From positions 1-27,679 of the forward strand of contig DLMI01000078.1 of the NCBI GenBank assembly GCA_002478145.1: a stretch of DNA of 27,679 nt. The letters run 5' to 3'. The notes beneath the pieces were generated by a model. That model saw only the letters and a program-made list of their open reading frames with translations, did not search any database and was not told where the DNA came from. Below are positions 22,692 to 27,679 of this stretch, piece by piece. The DNA is from Acidobacteria bacterium UBA7540. Its GTDB lineage: Bacteria; Acidobacteriota; Terriglobia; UBA7540. Each line of letters starts with the position of its first letter. Within the stretch, counting starts at the first letter, position 1. The translations under genes were made by a program, and so were the position numbers.

Positions 22692-23951
22692 TTAGCTGGA
22701 GTCCATGCGCGGAGGAAGGAAAAGGTAGGCGAGCAGGCGGGCCACCTCACTGAAGGTGGGTGGGGTTTGGCGAGCGTGACTGACCACTTGACGATGATAA
22801 AACACTAGGCTCAGAGTATAGGCCAGAACGCGAATCAGGGTCAGCACCACCAGCGCACAGGTCTGATGGACGGAGGGCTGCTTGAGATGAGCCTGGGTGG
22901 TGAGGGTTTGGAAGGCTTCGGTGTCTACCCGCCAGCGGCTGCGACCCAGTTGATGGATAAACGTGGGAGGGATCGAGCCCAGCTCTAGGTTGGTGGCGTA
23001 ATAATTCGTACTTTCTTCGCGCACCGCCTCCTTCCTCCTTCTTTTCTTTTTTGGACTTCCTGGGGGAGTGAGCTCGACCCGATGTCCTTTCTGGATGCGG
23101 AAGATCTTGACCACACGCAGCGAGCGATCCGCCACCGGCCAATAGACTTCCGGGGCGTGCCAGAGTTGGAACTCGTCTTGGGGGGTGGACCAAGTCATCT
23201 GGGCCTGGCCGCCGGTGAGCCGCTGGGCTTCGGCGAGCAGATCGGGTTGATTTTCTTTCACCGTGATCACCCACTCCAGGTGCAGGTCTTCAATCTCCTG
23301 CACAAACCCGCTTTGCAGGTAGAGCGCATCGGCCACCAGCACATCCAGAAAGCGGCGCCCCAGTTGTCGGTCCAGTTCCTGCAACAACGGCAGTGCGCAC
23401 GCCACTTCGGTTTCCCCATCCCGCTGAAAGCGGATGCCCAAGGGAACGGGGAAGTCCGTGCTCACCCGCACCACGGCCACGATGCGGTGGTAGTACTGCG
23501 TGTCTTCGCGTTTCTGCCCGTCCACGAGATGTTGCACTGTCCTCTCCATGCAAGCGTCACAGCAGCGCACAAAGGAGCTACAGATCTCGATGCCATCCAC
23601 CGCCCCCACGATTCGCCCTCGCGCCCAGGACGAGCCCAGCACCCCGTTGCGTTTCAAACGCCGAGCCACTTCACAACCCAGGGCAAAGATCGAGGCCGGG
23701 TCCTGGCGCTGCAGCGCGTAGCCTATGGTGTCCTCGCTGAGCTTTCCAATCCGCTGCCTCAGGACCCCCTGCCTGCATTCGGCTTCCAGGCGGTGCACGT
23801 TGGGGATCTGGATCGCCCCACCCAGAAACACGCTGTCGAACACCTTCGGCCAAGGATGGCGAGGAGATTGTCGCCCTTCCGGCAGCGTGGCCACCCGGGC
23901 GGAGAAGTCAAACACCTTGTCGAGATAGGCTTCGAACTGGCGCCGATGCAA
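22692..23951 (-). CDS. IS4-like DDE transposase, family uncertain
   Basis: The 419-residue protein carries a DDE core: Asp in GRIVGAVDGIEICSS, Asp in LDVLVADALYLQSGF followed by WVITVKENQPDLL, and Glu in SRWRVDTEAFQTLTTQAH, the W-x-I/V-E/D-x-x-F region of IS4-type enzymes. A Cys cluster (SSFVRCCDACMERT) just after the first Asp is notable. The open frame runs back to 24401, but the upstream part overlaps another coding frame and is not transposase-like. A TTG at 23951 with aaggag 11 nt upstream, 2 nt after the stop of the DUF6788-like ORF, is the preferred start. Terminal inverted repeats were looked for and not found, so the element is probably truncated. Confidence 0.72.
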   Translation of the reverse strand: MHRRQFEAYLDKVFDFSARVATLPEGRQSPRHPWPKVFDSVFLGGAIQIPNVHRLEAECRQGVLRQRIGKLSEDTIGYALQRQDPASIFALGCEVARRLKRNGVLGSSWARGRIVGAVDGIEICSSFVRCCDACMERTVQHLVDGQKREDTQYYHRIVAVVRVSTDFPVPLGIRFQRDGETEVACALPLLQELDRQLGRRFLDVLVADALYLQSGFVQEIEDLHLEWVITVKENQPDLLAEAQRLTGGQAQMTWSTPQDEFQLWHAPEVYWPVADRSLRVVKIFRIQKGHRVELTPPGSPKKKRRRKEAVREESTNYYATNLELGSIPPTFIHQLGRSRWRVDTEAFQTLTTQAHLKQPSVHQTCALVVLTLIRVLAYTLSLVFYHRQVVSHARQTPPTFSEVARLLAYLFLPPRMDSS

Positions 23952-23953
23952 AG

Positions 23954-24154
23954 TTAGGGCTTCTCCTTTTCTTTCTCTTTTTGCTCCTTCTCCCGCAACC
24001 AGCGGCGGAGATTGAGGTGGCTGATCATCGCGGCTGCCTTCTGAAAGCGCCGGTGCAGCTCCACCCGACGCCGCACCTCCTCGGCCGCTTGGGCGGGCAC
24101 ATGGAAGGTCTTCAGCTTTCCTCGCCACAAGACCGAAAGTTGATATTGGGTGTG
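23954..24154 (-). pseudogene. Truncated DUF6788-like partner ORF of the transposase
   Basis: Sixty-six residues read QYQLSVLWRGKLKTFHVPAQ, then AAEEVRRRVELHRRFQKAAAMISHLNLRRWL and a Lys/Glu-rich tail. This matches the later part of DUF6788-like small proteins often coded next to transposases (HGPYYYLS...VYVP...VRRWVENYRRL...ISELN). The usual N-terminal Cys motif (CGKP-x-CRC) is missing: an in-frame TGA (24155-24157) precedes the conserved part. Its TAA ends 2 nt before the TTG of the transposase, implying coupled translation. Assignment is from memory of the family pattern. The region 24158-24762 upstream shows no gene I can name. Confidence 0.5.
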
Positions 24155-24762
24155 TCAATGCGCGGCACACCAAGAATCTGCCGGGACGCAAGAGCGATGT
24201 GCAAGAAAGCCTGTGGCTGCTGAAGTTGCATACCTGCGGGTTGCTGAACAACTCTACGCTGCATTCAGCCACAGCGTTCGGAGCGCCCCAGGAGGTAGTC
24301 CTCTGCGTCCCGACCTCTTTGTCAATCAGCAGCCACATCCAGTGCCGAGTAAACACAATTCTCGGCTCTAAATGCTTGCGGGCGATGTGCAGATGCTTCA
24401 CGCAGACTTCGAATTAGAGTTCGGTCGCTGTTGTGCAACCGATCAGGAGCGCCTGCCGGGGAGGTCACCCCGGAGGACACTCGGGTCGTCTTATTGGCGC
24501 GTTGCGTGGAACCGTTCCCTCAGCTCGAGACGTCCGACGCCGGCGTTTAGTCTCAGCGCCTGGAACACAATCCGGTATAGCCCAACAATGGTGATGATTC
24601 TATGTCGCAACTTGAAATCAGCCGAGGTCTCCAAATCCGTTGGTGGTGTTCTCAAGTTTGTACTACCCTGGGAGGGCCATTGTCAACCCGAACGATGCGG
24701 CCAAACAACCACAAGAAACGAGGGATATCTTGGAGGAGCAAATGGCCCGACGAAGATCTGCT

Positions 24763-27195
24763 CTACTTCCCAAGTTCCACTGAATGCTCGCCTGGTGGGA
24801 TGTCGAAGCTGCCACGTCCTTGCCGCACGATGATCCTGCTCGTGGCTCTACTGTCGATTTTCAGGCTGAACTCGCCCGAGTCGAACTCCGACGTCGTCAG
24901 GTGAGCCGGTTTCTCGCTCTTCACTGTGAACGAGAGAGCTGATGGCCCCACTTGATACTCCCGTACCACAACCCCGGCATTGGCCTCGAAGCGAATCGAG
25001 CCGTCGCGGCTGAGTGCTGTCCTTTCGGGACCGATGGCCACGACATAAGTATGGCCGCCCCAGGTGCTGCCGCGAAACTCACCGCGCGAGGCAGGACTGA
25101 GCGCCCCAAAACGCAAACCCTCCCACGGGTTCATGTCAATGTACTGTTCCAACGCCACCAGACACAGCAACACCCCAGTTGTATTATGCGTGTCGCCGCC
25201 CCCGTTTCCGCCCCACGCATAGTACTGCTCGTTGTCGTGCTGATTGGTCTTCCAGTCGTCCATGAAAAGGTCGTAATTCTTCTGCGCATATTCGAGCGCA
25301 ACCTTATCAAAACCGTAGCGGGTGAGCCCCTCGTAGAGCATATAGTTCGTTAGACCCCAGATGTCGCCGCGCCAGTAGAACTGGTCGAAGAATGCCGGGT
25401 CGTTGCGTGCGATGCTCGGCACTACGTAAGTTCCCCAGAACTCCTTGGGGTTCAACAAGTGTTTCTCCACCATGACTTTTGCCTGCTCGGGCGTGGCGAT
25501 GCCTGCGAACATGGGATAGAAGTTGGTGGGCGACAGGTGCTTTGAGAACTGCCCGTTCCAAAAGCGGTTCTCGTAGATGCCGTCCTGCTCGTTCCATAGT
25601 TTTTCACGGACGAGCTGTTTCATGTGCTCGTATTCAGCCGCGAATTTCTTCGCGTCGTCCTCTTGGCCGAGAAGGGCAGCGATCTTGGAGAGGCACTCGG
25701 CATCCAGAGCGTAGAGCGAATTCAGCCCTACGTCGTCCAAGTTCATCGTATAGGTCTGGGGGTCGTAGGAGGCTTCATCGTACATGGGACTCTCATCCAT
25801 GCCGCTCTCCCATTTGGCGGCCTGAAAGTAACCGCGGCCGCCGGGAATGGAAGCTGTAGAGCCTCGGTCGCTGCCCCACTCGAGCAAGCCGTCACGGTTG
25901 CCGTCTCTCCACGGCTGGCCGTCGCCCCGGTCGTGCAGCCACCATTCGTGCCACTTTTTCAGGCGCGGGTAGGCCCACTGGATCAACGTCCGGTCCTGAA
26001 TTCGATGGTAGACCTTCCAGGTGACGTAGGAGCCCACAGGCGGTTGGGAGGCGCCCGCCGTTGTCCCTATACCGGAGGCACTGGTGGGCACGAGGCCAGT
26101 GTCTGCCTGCGCCAGAAGAATTGCCTTGATGGCCGCCGCCGTCTGAGCCTTGTCCTCCAAGCTGGTGAGCAAGGAGCCGAAGAAGGAATCCCACACATAC
26201 AGAACCCAACCGCCATCGTCGTGCGCCCAATGGCGAGTGATGCTCGGGAATATCAGGTTGTTCGAGTTGTTCGAGGGGGCATAAAGCGTGTTCCAGAACA
26301 TCGAATTGCCGATGGCCTCTGGTGCGCCCTCAAACAGACCTTTCACAACCGGCCTCCGCGCCTCGTAGCTTTCGGCCTTTTCCTTGAGGATCGCGTCAAT
26401 CCTTCCGGCTGCCAGCAGGTCCTGTGCTTGGCGGATCAGGCTGTCTTTTTCCCAGCCCAGTGTGGCCACAAAGTGGGCCGCCGAATCGTTGCTGGTGAAC
26501 TCAAGCCCCGCCGCGCCCGCGGTGGGCTCGCTCGCAATCGAGGAAATGAGCTTGCCAGAGCCGTTCATGTTGTCGCGCAACTGAGCCAAAGTCGGATAGA
26601 TCCCGCTGCCGATCGTGGGCTGATCCACCATCACTACAAATCGCGCCGTGGGGCCGAAGACGTTGTCAAAGTAGTGCTCACCGATGAGCGCCTGAGGGGA
26701 TTCGTCAATCGAATAGAATCCTTGCGTTCCAGAACCGACGAGGTAGGGGAAATAGGCTTCCAGCACAAGTTGGAAATCTTTGGCGGCGCTGAGCCGGCCA
26801 ACCACCGTCGTCTGGTCAATGCGCGACCATTCGAGAGTGACCCTTGCCCCCCGGCCGTAATTCTGCCACCCGAGGCGGCAGTAGGAGGCGTCGGGGGCGT
26901 GAGGTCCTACCTCCCGCACCGCGTCGATGACCTGTTCACCATCCAGAAACCGGTCTTGAAAAGCCCTTCCGCACCGCGAGCCGACGCGCAGAGCGAAAGG
27001 CGCGGGCTGATTGAAGGCGCGGGACAGGAACACGATCCCATTCCAGGCATCTGCATCGAGCGAGTCAACTACTACGCTGTCGTAACTCGGAGTTGATTGT
27101 CCAAAGGAATCCCCCGGCAGAATCCAGAATTTGAGAGCAAGAACGAATATGAAGACACAACGGTTACTCCTGCACCTCTTTCGAATCCACATCAT
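24763..27195 (-). CDS. Exported GH63/trehalase-like (MGH1-type) glycosidase
   Basis: The 810-residue protein has a signal peptide (RCVFIFVLALKFWILPGDSFGQ) and an N-terminal beta-sandwich (about 30-300). The (alpha/alpha)6 barrel (about 310-720) has clan GH-G/GH63 hallmarks: GWVLYVWDSFFGSLLTSLED, WESGMDESPMYD (likely catalytic Asp467 in SGMDESP), and the late QFYWRGDIWGLTNYMLYEGL. A C-terminal beta domain completes it. Such enzymes act on alpha-linked glucose, mannose or mannosylglycerate-type substrates with inversion; the substrate is not readable here. ATG 27195 has aggagg 5 nt upstream, which decides the start although the frame opens at 27363. It stands alone, with a promoter-like region and a LacI-type palindrome upstream. 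Confidence 0.82.
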   Translation of the reverse strand: MMWIRKRCRSNRCVFIFVLALKFWILPGDSFGQSTPSYDSVVVDSLDADAWNGIVFLSRAFNQPAPFALRVGSRCGRAFQDRFLDGEQVIDAVREVGPHAPDASYCRLGWQNYGRGARVTLEWSRIDQTTVVGRLSAAKDFQLVLEAYFPYLVGSGTQGFYSIDESPQALIGEHYFDNVFGPTARFVVMVDQPTIGSGIYPTLAQLRDNMNGSGKLISSIASEPTAGAAGLEFTSNDSAAHFVATLGWEKDSLIRQAQDLLAAGRIDAILKEKAESYEARRPVVKGLFEGAPEAIGNSMFWNTLYAPSNNSNNLIFPSITRHWAHDDGGWVLYVWDSFFGSLLTSLEDKAQTAAAIKAILLAQADTGLVPTSASGIGTTAGASQPPVGSYVTWKVYHRIQDRTLIQWAYPRLKKWHEWWLHDRGDGQPWRDGNRDGLLEWGSDRGSTASIPGGRGYFQAAKWESGMDESPMYDEASYDPQTYTMNLDDVGLNSLYALDAECLSKIAALLGQEDDAKKFAAEYEHMKQLVREKLWNEQDGIYENRFWNGQFSKHLSPTNFYPMFAGIATPEQAKVMVEKHLLNPKEFWGTYVVPSIARNDPAFFDQFYWRGDIWGLTNYMLYEGLTRYGFDKVALEYAQKNYDLFMDDWKTNQHDNEQYYAWGGNGGGDTHNTTGVLLCLVALEQYIDMNPWEGLRFGALSPASRGEFRGSTWGGHTYVVAIGPERTALSRDGSIRFEANAGVVVREYQVGPSALSFTVKSEKPAHLTTSEFDSGEFSLKIDSRATSRIIVRQGRGSFDIPPGEHSVELGK

Positions 27196-27583
27196 CAAAT
27201 CCTCCTTTCGTACGTCATAGAAGCCGGTTGCCGTGAGGATTCCAGTTGCCTGGTACGCCCCGTCCGTTGTGGTTTGAAAAAATACCCCCCATGGGCGGAG
27301 TGTCTTTCTTGCCTCCGTTACACTTGGCCCGGCAGACGTGCCTGAATAATTGGCGCCCGACAAATGGGCATTGAAACAGGTAGCTGGTGGGAACGTTGGC
27401 GAAGAGGGTTTGTCCTTTACAGGGGTTGTCCCCTAGCGTGAGACAAACGGTTAAGACACCGTTCGCCGTTCGCTGGAATTGTATTCTGCTGCGAAGGCGC
27501 TCCCTCATCGAAATGATAGATTCTCCCATGCCCCAGAAAACTCATAAAGTGAAGATGCCGCGGAGCGGCTTCTTTAAGGACGC

Positions 27584-27595
27584 GTAATCGATTAC
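27584..27595. promoter_or_regulatory. LacI-family-type operator palindrome
   Basis: GTAATCGATTAC is a perfect 12-bp dyad with the central CG step typical of LacI-family operators. It lies about 390 bp upstream of the GH63-like start and just downstream of promoter-like elements on the same strand, a position suited to repression. No regulator gene is in the window. Confidence 0.45.
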
Positions 27596-27617
27596 ACACA
27601 TCGGACGTTGTTAACAC

Positions 27618-27654
27618 CATTATAGATTGTTGTCAAGCACTATTTCAGCACTAT
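27618..27654 (-). promoter_or_regulatory. Candidate promoter with direct repeats for the GH63-like gene
   Basis: On the minus strand, two direct ATAGTGCT repeats, 11 bp apart in phase, lead into a perfect TTGACA and, 6 bp on, a perfect TATAAT. The two boxes are too close to act together. Either TTGACA pairs with TAACAA (17-bp spacer), or TATAAT pairs with an upstream CTGAAA (18-bp spacer). The repeats could bind an activator. The long leader 27196-27580 carries no gene I can support. Confidence 0.4.
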
Positions 27655-27679
27655 CGTGCGATTCAGACAGTAAGAAACC

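Noticed and set aside
24456..24473. Hairpin ccgggg-aggtca-ccccgg as a terminator for the GH63-like gene
   Set aside because: It is about 290 bp past the stop codon and has no U-run on either strand.
24158..24762. Open plus-strand frames (24199-24417, 24372-24833) in the gap before the GH63-like gene
   Set aside because: No domain, no start signal, unremarkable composition; one overlaps the end of the real gene.
25624..27096. 490-residue plus-strand frame opposite the GH63-like gene
   Set aside because: Shadow frame of a recognisable glycosidase; no independent evidence.
27196..27529. Minus-strand frame of 104 residues in the leader of the GH63-like gene
   Set aside because: No recognised domain, lies between a promoter-like region and a strong ribosome site, and overlaps the upstream extension of the real gene.

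Overview
The window looks like an accessory, transposon-scarred carbohydrate-utilisation region of a GC-rich, Gram-negative-type environmental bacterium. Four exported glycoside hydrolases (two with twin-arginine leaders), a metal-ligand-depleted D-aminoacylase-like protein, heptameric simple repeats and the mix of IS families fit an Acidobacteriota (Bryobacterales/Acidobacteriia-type) genome or metagenome-assembled genome. That assignment is inference: there is no rRNA or marker gene here. I see no tRNA, rRNA, CRISPR array or replication origin.

Layout. Positions 1-1642: an intact IS1380-family element (19-bp perfect terminal repeats, 5-bp target duplication) directly upstream of a GH127 (DUF1680) beta-L-arabinofuranosidase gene (+, 1730-3670). 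That gene ends in a terminator shared with the convergent URO-D-like methyltransferase gene (-, 3738-4835). A ~100-nt imperfect palindrome separates this from a GH42 beta-galactosidase gene (-, 5119-7323). Positions 7418-8051 hold stacked IS1182 and Tn3-family transposase fragments. A six-hairpin-type exported glycosidase (-, 8083-10485) follows. Positions 10495-11563 are a graveyard: a second, broken GH127 gene fused to a decayed IS630 transposase. An intact IS701 element (11647-13031, CTAG target) comes next, then a GNAT acetyltransferase (+) convergent with an APC amino-acid permease (-) that is bracketed by 7-bp tandem repeats.

Positions 15466-19665 are nested insertion sequences: an intact IS630 (15631-16811) beside an IS1380 tail, an orphan gene fragment, and a second IS1380 copy split by an IS3 element (17640-19222). 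Then come an exported amidohydrolase of the N-acyl-D-amino-acid deacylase type (+, 20080-21816), a frameshifted small membrane protein (-, 22049-22370), an IS4-like transposase with a truncated DUF6788-like partner ORF (-, 22692-24154), and a GH63/trehalase-like exported glycosidase (-, 24763-27195) with a strong RBS and an upstream LacI-type palindrome.

How the genes may work together (inference): GH127, GH42 and the two alpha/alpha-barrel glycosidases could strip arabinose- and galactose-containing side chains from plant or microbial glycans outside the cytoplasm. No SusC/SusD pair, sugar transporter or dedicated regulator lies in the window, so uptake and control must be encoded elsewhere. 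About a third of the window is transposable DNA, with intact copies next to fragments, so the locus has been both hit recently and eroded over time.
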